Shown piece after piece: positions 48,634 through 57,335 of a DNA stretch of 64,000 nucleotides; positions within the stretch are counted from its first letter, which is position 1; each line of letters opens with the position of its first letter. The position numbers and the translations under genes are program-made. The DNA is from Planosporangium flavigriseum (GTDB lineage: Bacteria; Actinomycetota; Actinomycetes; Mycobacteriales; Micromonosporaceae): assembly GCF_011947225.1 (NCBI RefSeq), contig NZ_JAATVW010000018.1, positions 42,880 to 106,879 on the forward strand, in the 5' to 3' direction. The notes under the pieces are model-generated. The model had not been told where the DNA came from, did no database searches, and saw nothing but the letters and a program-made list of their open reading frames with translations.

Positions 48634-48663
48634 GCGGGCCGCGTTGCGCGGATCTTGGGGGCG
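48617..48663. repeat. Direct repeat of a 20-bp hairpin arm
   Basis: TTGCGCGGATCTTGGGGGCG occurs at 48617-48636 and again, identical, at 48644-48663, a period of 27. The first copy is the right arm of the hairpin just upstream, so the left arm has two alternative partners. This may be a duplication in a dispersed element. Confidence 0.7.
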
Positions 48664-48698
48664 CGGTTAGCGGCCAGGCTGCCGGGTAGGTGCCCGCC

Positions 48699-49094
48699 AT
48701 GCCTGTGGCGCTGCCCGCGTTGGCGAAGGAGCTGCTAGACCGCAACACGTTCGTGGTGCTGAGCACGCTCAACCCGGACGGCAGCCCGCAGTCGAGCGTC
48801 ATCTGGGCCATGCGCGACGGCGACGAGATCGTGTTCTCCACGATCCTGGGACGGCGCAAGACGAAGAACATGCAGCGCGACCCCAGGATCTCGGTCTGCG
48901 CGTACGACCCGGCCGACCCGTACCGCTACTTCGCCGCCCGAGGGCTGGTCAGGCTGACCCAGGAGGGCGGCCAGGAGCTGATCAACCAGCTGGCCCAGCG
49001 CTACCTGAACGGCCCGTACGAGGAGTACGCCCCGGACTCGGTACGCGTGGCGTGCCGGCTCGCTCCGGACAGCGTCGTCACTCAGCCTCTGTAG
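48699..49094 (+). CDS. PPOX-class flavin/F420-dependent oxidoreductase-like protein
   Basis: A 131-residue split beta-barrel protein of the pyridoxamine-phosphate-oxidase superfamily: [60 protein letters not shown]. Actinobacterial members of this size commonly use F420 or FMN, and [11 protein letters not shown] is their cofactor-phosphate-binding segment. The substrate is not predictable. ATG 48699 is preferred; GTG 48690 is in frame three codons upstream. Confidence 0.88.
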   Translation: MPVALPALAKELLDRNTFVVLSTLNPDGSPQSSVIWAMRDGDEIVFSTILGRRKTKNMQRDPRISVCAYDPADPYRYFAARGLVRLTQEGGQELINQLAQRYLNGPYEEYAPDSVRVACRLAPDSVVTQPL

Positions 49095-49131
49095 CTGGTT
49101 TGACCACTATCGACCGGGTAAGTCGAGCCCT

Positions 49132-51090
49132 ATGTTCGGCAAGCGTCGAGGTGAGCCCAGACGCGCCGAGAGCGCCGATCCCCCGATTGGCCCGCTCGAT
49201 CCGCGTCGGCAGGGCGCCCGCCCGATCAAGATTCCGGAACCGCACGAGGCGCTCCGGCCGGAGTACCGGGACCGGCATTCAGCCGAGGGCGACGACGAGT
49301 GGGAGCTGGCACGTGAGGCGGTGCGGCAGCCGCCGGACATCGAGCCGCGTATCCGCGAGGGCGGCGCGGCGACGCTGGCGCCGACCAGACCGTCGGAGCC
49401 GGAGCGGATCCGGCCGTATCCGGGCCCGATTCACCGCGCGCGCCCGGGTTCGGTGATCCTCGACTGGCTCCGGACGACCGACGCCAAAAAGATCGGGATC
49501 ATGTACCTGGTCGCCTCGTACGCGTTCTTCCTGGCCGGGGGCCTGATGGCGCTGATCATGCGGGCTGAGCTGGCCCGGCCGGGCATGCAGTTCCTGTCGA
49601 CCGAGCAGTACAACCAGCTGTTCACGATGCACGGCACGGTCATGCTGCTGCTGTTCGCGACCCCGATCGTGTTCGGGTTCGCCAACTACATCATGCCGCT
49701 GCAGATCGGCGCGCCCGACGTGGCGTTCCCCCGGCTCAACAACCTCTCGCTCTGGCTGTTCGTGTTCGGCGGCACCATCCTGATGGCCGGCTTCCTCGTC
49801 CCCAACGGGCCGCCGGACTTCGGGTGGACCGCCTACGCCAACCTCAACCACGCCAACAACACCCCAGGCGTGGGCGCGAACATGTGGATCATCGGGCTGG
49901 TGCTCTCCGGCATCGGCACAATCCTCGCCGCGGTCAACATGGTCACCACGATCGTCACCCTCCGGGCCCCCGGCATGACGATGTTCCGGATGCCGATCTT
50001 CACGTGGAACATCCTGATCACCGCGATCATGGTGCTGTTCGCGTTCCCGGTGCTCGCCGCGGCGCTGCTGGTACTGCTGTCGGACCGGATACTCGGCTCG
50101 CACGTCTACGACCCCGACCACGCCGGCCCGCTGATCTGGCAGCACCTGTTCTGGTTCTTCGGCCACCCAGAGGTGTACATCGTGGCGCTGCCGTTCTTCG
50201 GCATCATCACCGAGGTCATCCCGGTCTTCAGCCGCAAACCCCTCTTCGGGTACAAGGGGATGGTCGCCGCCACGATCGCCATCGCGGCCTACTCGATGAC
50301 AGTGTGGGCACACCACATGTTCGCCACCGGCCAGGTACTCCTGCCGTTCTTCTCCTTCATGACCTTCCTGATCGCGGTGCCGACCGGGGTCAAGTTCTTC
50401 AACTGGATCGGCACCATGTGGAAGGGGCAGCTCACCTTCGAGACGCCGATGCTGTTCGCGATCGGCTTCCTGGTGACGTTCCTGCTCGGCGGCCTGAGCG
50501 GGGTGCTGCTCGGATCGCCGCCGCTCGACTGGCACGTCACCGACACCTACTTCGTGGTGGCGCACCTGCATTACGTGCTGTTCGGCACGATCGTCTTCGC
50601 CGTCTACGCCGGGTTCTACTTCTGGTTCCCGAAGATGACCGGCCGGATGCTCGACGAGCGGCTGGGCCGGGTGCACTTCTGGCTGACGTTCGTCGGCTTC
50701 CACACGACGTTCCTGGTGCAGCACTGGCTGGGCGCCCGGGGCATGCCCCGTCGGTACGCCAACTACCTGCCCACCGACGGGTTCACCACCTTGAACACCA
50801 TCTCGACGATCGGGTCGTTCGTGCTCGGCGCATCCGTGCTGCCGTTCCTGTGGAACGTGTGGAAGTCGTTCAAGTACGGGCCGCAGGTGACCGTGAACGA
50901 CCCGTGGGGCTTCGGGAACTCGCTGGAGTGGGCGACGAGTTGCCCGCCGCCACGGCACAACTTCGAGTACATCCCGCGCATCCGCTCCGAGCGGCCCGCG
51001 TTCGACGTGAAGTACGGCCAACTGGTCTCCGACTACGGGCGCGACCGCACGCTGCGGGAGGCCCGCCCGCCGCAGGAGATCGGGGACTGA
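49132..51090 (+). CDS. ctaD: Cytochrome c oxidase subunit I with long polar N-terminal extension
   Basis: A 652-residue haem-copper oxidase subunit I. Twelve hydrophobic helices begin at about residue 120. Key sites are present: HGTVMLL (haem a ligand), [10 protein letters not shown] (CuB His and the cross-linked Tyr), WAHHMF (CuB His pair) and [10 protein letters not shown] (haem a3 and a ligands). The first 105 residues are polar and Arg/Glu/Pro-rich, not found in standard CtaD, and look disordered. ctaC, ctaE and ctaF are not adjacent, so this is probably an extra paralogue. No other good start lies nearer the first helix, so the extension is likely real. Confidence 0.92.
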   Translation: MFGKRRGEPRRAESADPPIGPLDPRRQGARPIKIPEPHEALRPEYRDRHSAEGDDEWELAREAVRQPPDIEPRIREGGAATLAPTRPSEPERIRPYPGPIHRARPGSVILDWLRTTDAKKIGIMYLVASYAFFLAGGLMALIMRAELARPGMQFLSTEQYNQLFTMHGTVMLLLFATPIVFGFANYIMPLQIGAPDVAFPRLNNLSLWLFVFGGTILMAGFLVPNGPPDFGWTAYANLNHANNTPGVGANMWIIGLVLSGIGTILAAVNMVTTIVTLRAPGMTMFRMPIFTWNILITAIMVLFAFPVLAAALLVLLSDRILGSHVYDPDHAGPLIWQHLFWFFGHPEVYIVALPFFGIITEVIPVFSRKPLFGYKGMVAATIAIAAYSMTVWAHHMFATGQVLLPFFSFMTFLIAVPTGVKFFNWIGTMWKGQLTFETPMLFAIGFLVTFLLGGLSGVLLGSPPLDWHVTDTYFVVAHLHYVLFGTIVFAVYAGFYFWFPKMTGRMLDERLGRVHFWLTFVGFHTTFLVQHWLGARGMPRRYANYLPTDGFTTLNTISTIGSFVLGASVLPFLWNVWKSFKYGPQVTVNDPWGFGNSLEWATSCPPPRHNFEYIPRIRSERPAFDVKYGQLVSDYGRDRTLREARPPQEIGD

Positions 51091-52557
51091 CTAGGTGGTG
51101 CGGGCGGCGACCTTCGCGGGCACGTCGGCCGGCGGGCAGCTCCCGTCCCCCTCGATGTCGCAGTTGGGCCGGACGAAGTAGATCATCGCGGCCAGCCAGC
51201 CAGCGGCGAGGATCAGGCTGCCGAGCACGTCGGTCGGGTGGTGCATGCCCCGGTACATCCGCGATACGGCCACCCACAGCGGCATCAGCACCGCGGCCGT
51301 CACGAACAGCCACCGCCACCAGGCCCGGACGCGGGGCACGGCGAGCACGGCGATGGCGGCGTACAGCAGGACGGTCGCCGCGACGTGGCCCGACGGGAAG
51401 CTCGACGTGGGCAGCGGCCCGTCCAGGTGGGGCACGTCCGGCCGCGCCCGGTCGACGAACCCTGCGGTCGCCAGAAACAGGCTGAGCTCGCCGAACATCG
51501 TCACCAGTAGGAAGATCACCGGCCGCCACTGCCGGATCGCGGCCAGCGCGACGGCGCCGGCGACGAGGCCGACGGCGAGGATCATGTGCGTGTTGCCGGC
51601 CTGGCTGCCGAGGTAGCTGACGACGTTGAGGGTGGGCGTGCGGTGGGCGGCCAGCCAGTGCGGGATCGTGTGGTCGCCGAGGATGTTGCCGTTGCCGGAG
51701 CGGTAGTGGGCGAGCGGTTTCCCGATCGCGCAGAGCAGGCCGAAGACCAGTACCCACGCCACCGCGCCGCCGGCGATCGCGAGCCGGGTGCGTACGACCT
51801 CGGCTTCGATGGCCGGCCCTGCCGGCTTCAGGTCGTCGGCCGCCTCGGGCTCCAGCCCTTCGGCGAGCGGTCGGGTCACCGGCCGGCCGGTCCGGCGGCG
51901 GTGGAGTTCGAACGCGTACGTGGTGACGCCGAGCCAGACCACGCCCAGGCACCACGCGCCGATCACGTCGGACAGGAAGTGCACCCCCAGCGCCAGCCGG
52001 GTGAAGCCGACCACGGCCACCAGCGTCGCGACGGCGGCTGTCGCCACACGCCGGGCGCGCGGAGAGAACGCCGGCGCGAAGACCAGCAGCAGGGCCCCGT
52101 ACACCACGATCGACGCCAGAGAATGCCCGCTGGGGAAGCTGTTGCCCCCTCCGACGGCCACCGGGTGCTCCACCACCGGGCGCAGCCGCCCGATGGCCTG
52201 TTTGAGCGTCGGGTCGAGGATCAGCGCACCCGCACCGGTGATGACGAGGTACCCGGCGAGCCGGAACCGGCGGCGTACCACCAGCAGCACGCCTGCGATG
52301 GCGACCAGCCACCCGAGGAAGGCGTGGCTGCCGAGCCGGGTGAGGTACTCCATCGCCCGGACCGCGCCACGGTGCCCGGCGACCGCCTCGTTGAGCCCGT
52401 CGGCGAGGCCGCGGTCGACGGACTCGAGCGGCAGCCACCTGGCCCGTACGAGCAGTACGAGCACGGCGAAGAACAGCGCCGCGAAGCCCGCGGCGGCGAC
52501 GCGCGACAGGATGCGGCCTTCGAGCCGCGACCTCCACTGCGGAACGGCTGTGGTCAC
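51091..52557 (-). CDS. Tandem PAP2-domain lipid phosphatase-like membrane protein
   Basis: A 488-residue membrane protein made of two PAP2 units. Unit 1 has the full triad of motifs: K119 to RP127 (KQAIGRLRP), PSGH at 142-145 and R187/H193/D197 (TRLALGVHFLSD). Unit 2 has RP at 372-373, PSGH at 388-391 and R433/H439/D443 (SRMYRGMHHPTD), but the motif-1 lysine position is Ala365. Such enzymes dephosphorylate undecaprenyl pyrophosphate or phosphatidic acid at the outer face. GTG 52557 has GGAGG six bases upstream; a frame open to 52881 has no family sequence. Confidence 0.88.
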   Translation of the reverse strand: MTTAVPQWRSRLEGRILSRVAAAGFAALFFAVLVLLVRARWLPLESVDRGLADGLNEAVAGHRGAVRAMEYLTRLGSHAFLGWLVAIAGVLLVVRRRFRLAGYLVITGAGALILDPTLKQAIGRLRPVVEHPVAVGGGNSFPSGHSLASIVVYGALLLVFAPAFSPRARRVATAAVATLVAVVGFTRLALGVHFLSDVIGAWCLGVVWLGVTTYAFELHRRRTGRPVTRPLAEGLEPEAADDLKPAGPAIEAEVVRTRLAIAGGAVAWVLVFGLLCAIGKPLAHYRSGNGNILGDHTIPHWLAAHRTPTLNVVSYLGSQAGNTHMILAVGLVAGAVALAAIRQWRPVIFLLVTMFGELSLFLATAGFVDRARPDVPHLDGPLPTSSFPSGHVAATVLLYAAIAVLAVPRVRAWWRWLFVTAAVLMPLWVAVSRMYRGMHHPTDVLGSLILAAGWLAAMIYFVRPNCDIEGDGSCPPADVPAKVAARTT

Positions 52558-52648
52558 TGAGGTCCTCCGCAAGCCGGGTACGGGTCGACGCGCTGATACC
52601 CGACCAGGTGAAGTTTGAATCGACCGCCGTCGTGGGGATACCCGGTCC

Positions 52649-53476
52649 ATGACTGTCGCGCAGAGTGCCAGACGCACCGCCCGCCAGGCCGCGCGGAGCG
52701 GCACCCTGGAGACGCTCACCCGGATCGGGTTCGTCGGGTACGGACTGCTGCACCTCGCGGTCGCCTGGATCGCCGTACAGCTCGCCCTCGGCCACCCCTC
52801 GGGTGAAAGCGACCAGGCCGGAGCCTTCCGGTACCTCGCCGACCAGCCGTTCGGCCGGTTCCTGCTGATGGTCACCGTCATCGGCCTCGCCGCGATGGCC
52901 GTCTGGCAGCTGCTCCTGGTGTTCGTCGGGCACCGCGAGGAGCACGGCTTCTCCCGTACGGCGGAGCGCGTGGCTTCGGCGTTCCGGACCCTCGTCTACG
53001 CGGCGCTGGCGTGGACGGCCTACCAGGTCGTGGTGGGCACGCCGACCTCGAACGCCGAGCAGACGGAGAAGGCCACGGCCGGGTTGATGAGCCGGCCGGC
53101 CGGGCTCTGGCTGGTCGCGCTCGCCGGCGTCGCCGTGGTCGCCACCGGGCTCGGCCTGGTCGTGTACGGGGCCCGCCGCAAGTTCGAAAAGCGCCTGCTC
53201 ATTGCACAGATGGGCAACTCGACCAGGCTTACCGCGGTCCGGCTGGGTCAGCTCGGCTACGTCGCCAAGGGCGTCGCCTTCGGGATCGTCGGCGTCCTGC
53301 TCTTCCAGGCGGTAACGAGCCACAACCCGGCCAAGTCACGGGGGCTCGACGCCGCGCTGCGGCTACTGGTGAGCCAGCCGTACGGGCCGGTCCTGCTCAT
53401 CCTGATCGCCCTCGGCCTGGCCGCGTTCGGGGCGTACTGCTTCTTCCAGGCCCGGTACCGGAAGGTCTGCCCGTGA
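52649..53476 (+). CDS. DUF1206 membrane protein
   Basis: A 275-residue protein with six membrane helices arranged as three repeats, each beginning with an arginine-glycine motif: ETLTRIGFVGYGLLHLAVAW, VASAFRTLVYAALAWTAYQV and TAVRLGQLGYVAKGVAFGIV. This threefold pattern is the DUF1206 family, found mainly in actinobacteria, with no known function. ATG 52649 begins a basic leader. Its stop overlaps the GTG of a lipid-kinase-like gene (GTGA), so the two products are probably used together at the membrane. Confidence 0.9.
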   Translation: MTVAQSARRTARQAARSGTLETLTRIGFVGYGLLHLAVAWIAVQLALGHPSGESDQAGAFRYLADQPFGRFLLMVTVIGLAAMAVWQLLLVFVGHREEHGFSRTAERVASAFRTLVYAALAWTAYQVVVGTPTSNAEQTEKATAGLMSRPAGLWLVALAGVAVVATGLGLVVYGARRKFEKRLLIAQMGNSTRLTAVRLGQLGYVAKGVAFGIVGVLLFQAVTSHNPAKSRGLDAALRLLVSQPYGPVLLILIALGLAAFGAYCFFQARYRKVCP

Positions 53477-54405
53477 CGGCTACCGCCGAGCAGGTTCGCA
53501 CCGCCACCCGGTCGGCGGTGGTGATCAATCCGGCTAAGGTCACCGACCTCGACGGCCGGCGCCGCGACATCTGCGCAGCCCTCGCGGCGGCCGGCTGGCC
53601 CGAACCGCTGTGGCTGCCCACCACACCCGAGGATCCGGGCTGCGGGCAGACCCGCCAGGCGATCTCCGACGGCGTCTCCGTGGTCTTCGCGTGTGGTGGT
53701 GACGGCACGGTGATGGCCTGCGCGAGCGAGCTCGCCGGCACCGACGTGGCCCTGGCCGTCCTGCCCTCCGGTACGGGCAACCTGCTCGCCACGAACCTCG
53801 GGCTCTCCTCGGACGTGCAGGCGGGCGTCGCGGTCGCCACCGGTGGGCGGCGTCGCCGGATCGACGTGGGCGTGGTCGGAGACCGCTGCTTCACCGTGAT
53901 GGCCGGGATGGGTTTCGACGCCGAGATGCTCGCCGCCACCCCGGAGACGCTGAAGAAACGGGTCGGCTGGCCGGCGTACGTGATCTCCGCGCTGGGGCGG
54001 TTACGCGACCGGCCGATGCGGGTACAGATCCGGCTCGACGACCGTCGCCCGATCCGCCGGCGCGCCCGTACCGTCCTGGTCGGCAACGTCGGCCGATTAC
54101 AGGGCGGCGTACCGCTCCTGCCGGCTGCCGAGCCCGACGACGGCTGCCTGGACGTGGCCGTCCTGACGCCGCGTACGCTGCGCCATTGGCTGTCGCTCGC
54201 ATGGGGGGTGCTGCGCCGCCGGCGCGACGTCGCGCGGATGGAGACGTTCCGCGCGCGGCGGGTCGAGATCACCAGCGACCGCGAGCAGGCCCGTGAGCTC
54301 GACGGCGACGTGATCGAGCCCGGCCGGTCACTCACGGTGACGGTCCGGCCCGGGGCGCTGTGCCTGTGTGTACCCGAGGACGCGCCGGAGAGCGGGCTCG
54401 GCTGA
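53473..54405 (+). CDS. Diacylglycerol kinase-family lipid kinase
   Basis: A 310-residue protein with the DAGK catalytic domain: SAVVINPAKVTDLDGRR, the nucleotide motif FACGGDGTVMACASEL (GGDGT at 75-79), then LAVLPSGTGNLLATNLGL. C-terminal blocks AGMGFDAEML and ELDGDVIEPG complete the DgkB/YegS fold. It likely phosphorylates diacylglycerol or another lipid at the inner membrane. It is coupled to the DUF1206 gene. The neighbouring divergent tandem PAP2 phosphatase would catalyse the opposite reaction type, suggesting a small lipid phosphorylation locus. Confidence 0.92.
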   Translation: MTATAEQVRTATRSAVVINPAKVTDLDGRRRDICAALAAAGWPEPLWLPTTPEDPGCGQTRQAISDGVSVVFACGGDGTVMACASELAGTDVALAVLPSGTGNLLATNLGLSSDVQAGVAVATGGRRRRIDVGVVGDRCFTVMAGMGFDAEMLAATPETLKKRVGWPAYVISALGRLRDRPMRVQIRLDDRRPIRRRARTVLVGNVGRLQGGVPLLPAAEPDDGCLDVAVLTPRTLRHWLSLAWGVLRRRRDVARMETFRARRVEITSDREQARELDGDVIEPGRSLTVTVRPGALCLCVPEDAPESGLG

Positions 54406-54533
54406 GGGCATACTCCCCTTGCGCGAGCCGGCCCTTTCACCGATCTTGGAGCAGTGCATCTGATGTGAGCCGTGTGCTTTCACCAAGACCAACACGAGGG
54501 TGACGTCGTGCCGTGCGTCCAAGCGCGGCACCA

Positions 54534-54549
54534 TACGCAATAGTGCGTA
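54534..54549. promoter_or_regulatory. Small inverted repeat upstream of the PP2C locus
   Basis: TACGCA-ATAG-TGCGTA has perfect 6-base arms, about 68 bases before the small upstream ORF. It is in a position where an operator or promoter element would be expected, in a 211-base region without other genes. Evidence is symmetry only. Confidence 0.3.
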
Positions 54550-54616
54550 CAGACCCGTCCGTTAGGGGCAAGCTGGTGACCATAGTTAGCGGAGTACACC
54601 GACCGGGAGGGACGCC

Positions 54617-54775
54617 GTGAGCGCGAGGAGCTATGACAACTCCGGCTCGGCGCTCGACCGCTCTGGCTCGGCGTGTCTGACGACACGCCGCGACCCAGAG
54701 CCGTCGCTGACGCCGCGCCGCGACCCAGAGCCGTCCCTTGCGAGCCCCGCAGCGCGAGCCGAGGTGACATGGTGA
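54617..54775 (+). CDS. 52-residue upstream ORF overlapping the PP2C start
   Basis: A short ORF, VSARSYDNSGSALDRSGSAC, then LTTRRDPEPSLTPRRDPEPS and a short end. GTG 54617 has an excellent site (GGGAGGG, 54606-54612). The TGA at 54773-54775 overlaps the PP2C ATG at 54769 in another frame, so ribosomes could re-start on PP2C. It contains an internal 20-base direct repeat (54686-54705 and 54716-54735) that encodes RRDPEPS twice. It may be a leader peptide or a genuine tiny protein. An alternative reading is that PP2C starts at GTG 54673 in its own frame. Confidence 0.5.
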   Translation: MSARSYDNSGSALDRSGSACLTTRRDPEPSLTPRRDPEPSLASPAARAEVTW

Positions 54776-55587
54776 GCATCGTCCTGCGCTTCGGCGCCCG
54801 CAGCGACCGGGGCGCTGTACGCCCGGCCAACCAGGACTCGGCGTACGTGGGTCCGCGCCTGTTGGTCATCGCCGACGGCATGGGCGGGATGGCGGCCGGG
54901 GACCTCGCCAGCCGCCTCACCATCGTCGCCCTCGCGCCGCTGGACCGCCTCGCGGCGACGCGGGCCCTCGAGGACCCCAACGACACCCTCGTCGACAGCC
55001 TGCAGGCGGTGGCCGAGGACGCCAACCGGCGGATCCGCGACGAGGTCGCGGCCAACCCGGCGCTGGACGGGATGGGCACGACGCTGACGGCCGTCCTGCT
55101 GGCCGGCGGAAAAATCAGCATGGTGCACGTAGGGGACTCCCGGGCGTACCGGCTGCGCGACGGCGAACTGCAGCAGGTGACCAAGGACGACACGTACGTG
55201 CAGATGCTCCTCGACGAGGGGGCCATCGGACCCGACGAGGCGGCCGCGCACCCACACCGCTCCGTCGTGACCCGGGCGCTGCAGGGCCGCCAGGTCGAAG
55301 CCCGGTACTCGGTCCGTCCCGCGGTGATCGGCGACCGGTACCTGCTGTGCAGCGACGGGCTCTCGGAGGCCGTCTCCGCCGACGCGATCGCCGCCGCGCT
55401 GAAGGGGCTCCCGGATCCGCAGGCCTGCGCGGACCAGCTTGTCGCCATGGCGCTCCACGCGGGCGCGACGGACAACGTCACCGTCATCGTCGGTGACGTG
55501 GTGGAGGCCGAGACCGGCAGCGAGCAGCAGCCGGGAGTTCTCGGGGCGGCGGCGGAGCGCGAACCGGCGATGGACGGGCCGGCCTGA
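54769..55587 (+). CDS. PP2C-type serine/threonine protein phosphatase
   Basis: A 272-residue PPM phosphatase. Metal-binding residues are Asp23 (RPANQDS), Asp36 (IADGMGG) and the Asp residues in VHVGDSRAYRLRDGE, LLCSDGLSE and ATDNVTVIVGD. It dephosphorylates proteins modified by Ser/Thr kinases; the PstP-type motif order is complete. ATG 54769 begins MVSIVLRFGARSDRGAVRP, in line with related proteins, and follows GAGGTG. A longer frame starts at GTG 54673. It is cytosolic, without the membrane helix of PstP, and no kinase is adjacent. Confidence 0.93.
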   Translation: MVSIVLRFGARSDRGAVRPANQDSAYVGPRLLVIADGMGGMAAGDLASRLTIVALAPLDRLAATRALEDPNDTLVDSLQAVAEDANRRIRDEVAANPALDGMGTTLTAVLLAGGKISMVHVGDSRAYRLRDGELQQVTKDDTYVQMLLDEGAIGPDEAAAHPHRSVVTRALQGRQVEARYSVRPAVIGDRYLLCSDGLSEAVSADAIAAALKGLPDPQACADQLVAMALHAGATDNVTVIVGDVVEAETGSEQQPGVLGAAAEREPAMDGPA

Positions 55588-55590
55588 CGA

Positions 55591-56361
55591 TCAGGATCGG
55601 AGGGCGACCAGCAGCGGGATCGCCGCGATCTTCTCCTCGGTGAGCTCCGACCACCGGATGCCACCCTCGGGCCGAGGACCCCGCGCCGCGCGGCAGTCGA
55701 TCACGCGCTCCGGCGTAACAACGAGATCGACGGGTACGTCGTGAGCCGTCGTCGGGATCGCACCGGCCGGGCGTACCTGCAACTCATGGACTGTGGTGAC
55801 GACCAGCGTCCGGGGACCGATCAGTCCAGCGGCGGCCGCGAGGGCATACTCCAGGTCGGCGAAGCCACCGCCCTTGCCCAGCCGCGCTCCGTCCTCCCCA
55901 ACGGCCACACAACCGGTGACGACCAGGTCCACCGGCGACAGGTCGGCCACCGCCACCCGCCGCGCCGACCGGCTCGCGCCGCTGATGGACGCCGCCTTGC
56001 GCGGGGAGTCGGCGAGGTGATCGGGGTCGAGCAGGAAGAACGGGTCAAACTCGGCCAGGCGCGGCACGGCCATGTAGACGGTCTTGCCGTCTTCGAGCGC
56101 CCGTTGGCGTACCGGTAGCTGCGCCGAGTCCGGATTGGCCTTGACCGTCTCGGCGGCGCGCCACTCCGGCAGGCCCCGTAGCCGCTCGGCCGCCGCCTCG
56201 GCGCCGACGAAGTTCGAGATGCGCCCGGCAGCGCCGGGGAACCGGGCCGCCCGCGCGGCGGTCAACGTGGACCAGACCTCTTCGCGCAGCGCCGCCTTGG
56301 CCGCGAGAAGATCCGCGTCGCCACCAGCGTCGTGATCATGTCGGGGAGCGCGTCGAGGCAT
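55591..56361 (-). CDS. 5-formyltetrahydrofolate cyclo-ligase family protein
   Basis: A 256-residue protein. The C-terminal half carries the ATP/folate site motif RLGKGGGFADLEYALA and PVDLVVTPERVIDC of the 5-FCL family, which converts 5-formyl-THF to methenyl-THF. The longer length and blocks such as KTVYMAVPRLAEFDPFFLLD resemble the MTHFSD-type branch more than bacterial YgfA, so the exact substrate is uncertain. ATG 56361 (MPRRAPRHDHDAGG) is used; an upstream frame lies in the hairpin region. It converges with PP2C, three bases between stops. Confidence 0.8.
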   Translation of the reverse strand: MPRRAPRHDHDAGGDADLLAAKAALREEVWSTLTAARAARFPGAAGRISNFVGAEAAAERLRGLPEWRAAETVKANPDSAQLPVRQRALEDGKTVYMAVPRLAEFDPFFLLDPDHLADSPRKAASISGASRSARRVAVADLSPVDLVVTGCVAVGEDGARLGKGGGFADLEYALAAAAGLIGPRTLVVTTVHELQVRPAGAIPTTAHDVPVDLVVTPERVIDCRAARGPRPEGGIRWSELTEEKIAAIPLLVALRS

Positions 56362-56385
56362 GCGGCGTACCTTAACGCCCTCAAA

Positions 56386-56433
56386 CGAAGGGGCACCGTG
56401 CAGCACTGGTTCGTGCCGCACGGTGCCCCTTCG
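56386..56433 (-). terminator. Perfect 16-bp hairpin after the DUF4190 gene
   Basis: CGAAGGGGCACCGTGC (56386-56401) and its exact inverted copy at 56418-56433 enclose a 16-base loop. It follows the stop of the DUF4190 gene (minus strand) and precedes the cyclo-ligase gene on the same strand. It probably ends the DUF4190 transcript. Confidence 0.75.
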
Positions 56434-56444
56434 CTGCGACGGAC

Positions 56445-57167
56445 CTACTTGGTGGCGCCGCCCAACGTGCACAGCTCGTCGATCCTGTTGGCGTCACTCT
56501 GGAGCTTCTGCTCCAGGCCGGCGGGGGGCGGGTTGCCCGTGTTGATGGCCTGCAGGAGCTCGTTGTAGTCGTTCGCCAGCGCCATCATCGCGTCGCGGAC
56601 ATCATCGTGCCTGGCCTTGGCGGAGGCGGCGGTGAGGCCGTCGACGGCCTTCTTCAGCTCCGTCTTCACGGACGCCGGGTCCGACGCCATACTCGCCGAG
56701 TTTATGATCACGTCCTTACCGGCCGTGCAGCCCGGGTCGGCCACGGTCGCGACGTTCTTACCGACAGTCGCGAGGGCGAACACGACAGCGGCGGCCGAAA
56801 TAGCCATCGCGAGTACCGAGACAATGACGCCGGCGACCGCCAGGCCACGGCCCCCCTTGCGGCCCTTACCGGTCTGGAACAGCGCGATGACGCTGAGGAC
56901 GAGTCCGACCGGCGCCATCAGGAAGGCAAGAATCAGGCCGGCGATGGCGAGACCGCTGATACCCTGCTCGGGCGCTGGCGCCACGGGGGCAGCAGGGTAG
57001 CCCGCACCCGGAGCGCCGGGGTAGCCCCCACCCGGAGCGCCGGGGTAGCCCGCACCCGGAGCGCCGGGGTAGCCCGCACCCGGAGCGCCGGGGTAGCCCC
57101 CACCCGGAGCGCCGGGGTGACCGGCGTGAGGGGCGGTGGGTTCGGGCGGTTCTGAGTTGATCGACAT
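56445..57167 (-). CDS. DUF4190 membrane protein with Gly-Tyr-Pro-Gly repeats
   Basis: About 240 residues. The N-terminus is a proline/glycine repeat region (five GYPGAPGA-type units). Two membrane helices in DUF4190 order follow (GLAIAGLILAFLMAPVGLVL, GLAVAGVIVSVLAMAISAAA) with the basic loop FQTGKGRKGGRG between them. An extracellular helical domain then has two cysteines (PGCTAGKD and ELCTLGG) that may pair. Such proteins are common in actinobacteria; no role is known. ATG 57167 is preferred over ATG 57179. Divergent from the AAA ATPase gene. Confidence 0.82.
   Translation of the reverse strand: MSINSEPPEPTAPHAGHPGAPGGGYPGAPGAGYPGAPGAGYPGAPGGGYPGAPGAGYPAAPVAPAPEQGISGLAIAGLILAFLMAPVGLVLSVIALFQTGKGRKGGRGLAVAGVIVSVLAMAISAAAVVFALATVGKNVATVADPGCTAGKDVIINSASMASDPASVKTELKKAVDGLTAASAKARHDDVRDAMMALANDYNELLQAINTGNPPPAGLEQKLQSDANRIDELCTLGGATK
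56995..57117 (-). repeat. Tandem 24-bp repeats encoding GYPGAPGA units
   Basis: Five near-identical 24-base units (core GGAGCGCCGGGGTAGCC on the plus strand) encode the glycine-proline repeats of the DUF4190 protein. The almost complete DNA identity points to expansion by slippage. Copy number is likely to vary. Confidence 0.85.
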
Positions 57168-57240
57168 CTTCACTCGCATCCGGGGAATTGATTACGGCGA
57201 ACGAGGACGCTACTAGTTGCTCGGCACCCCAGCGGGAGGT

Positions 57241-57298
57241 TCGCCCAAATCGTGATACGGAAGGGGTGACCGCGGAGCTGCCACGAGCGTTTGGGCGA
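57241..57298. promoter_or_regulatory. 9-bp inverted repeat in the DUF4190/AAA divergent region
   Basis: TCGCCCAAA (57241-57249) and TTTGGGCGA (57290-57298) are exact inverted copies 40 bases apart. They lie in the 247-base divergent promoter region, nearer to the DUF4190 start. The spacing of about five helical turns would suit a looping repressor. No regulator gene is nearby. Confidence 0.35.
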
Positions 57299-57335
57299 GG
57301 AGGCTACAAGGACACCGGCGCCCGGCACCGCGAAA

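Noticed and set aside
49279..53323. Long minus-strand frames opposite and beyond ctaD
   Set aside because: Composition is Arg/His/Gln-rich without any motif, as expected for antisense of a membrane protein. CtaD and the PAP2 gene explain this DNA in other frames.
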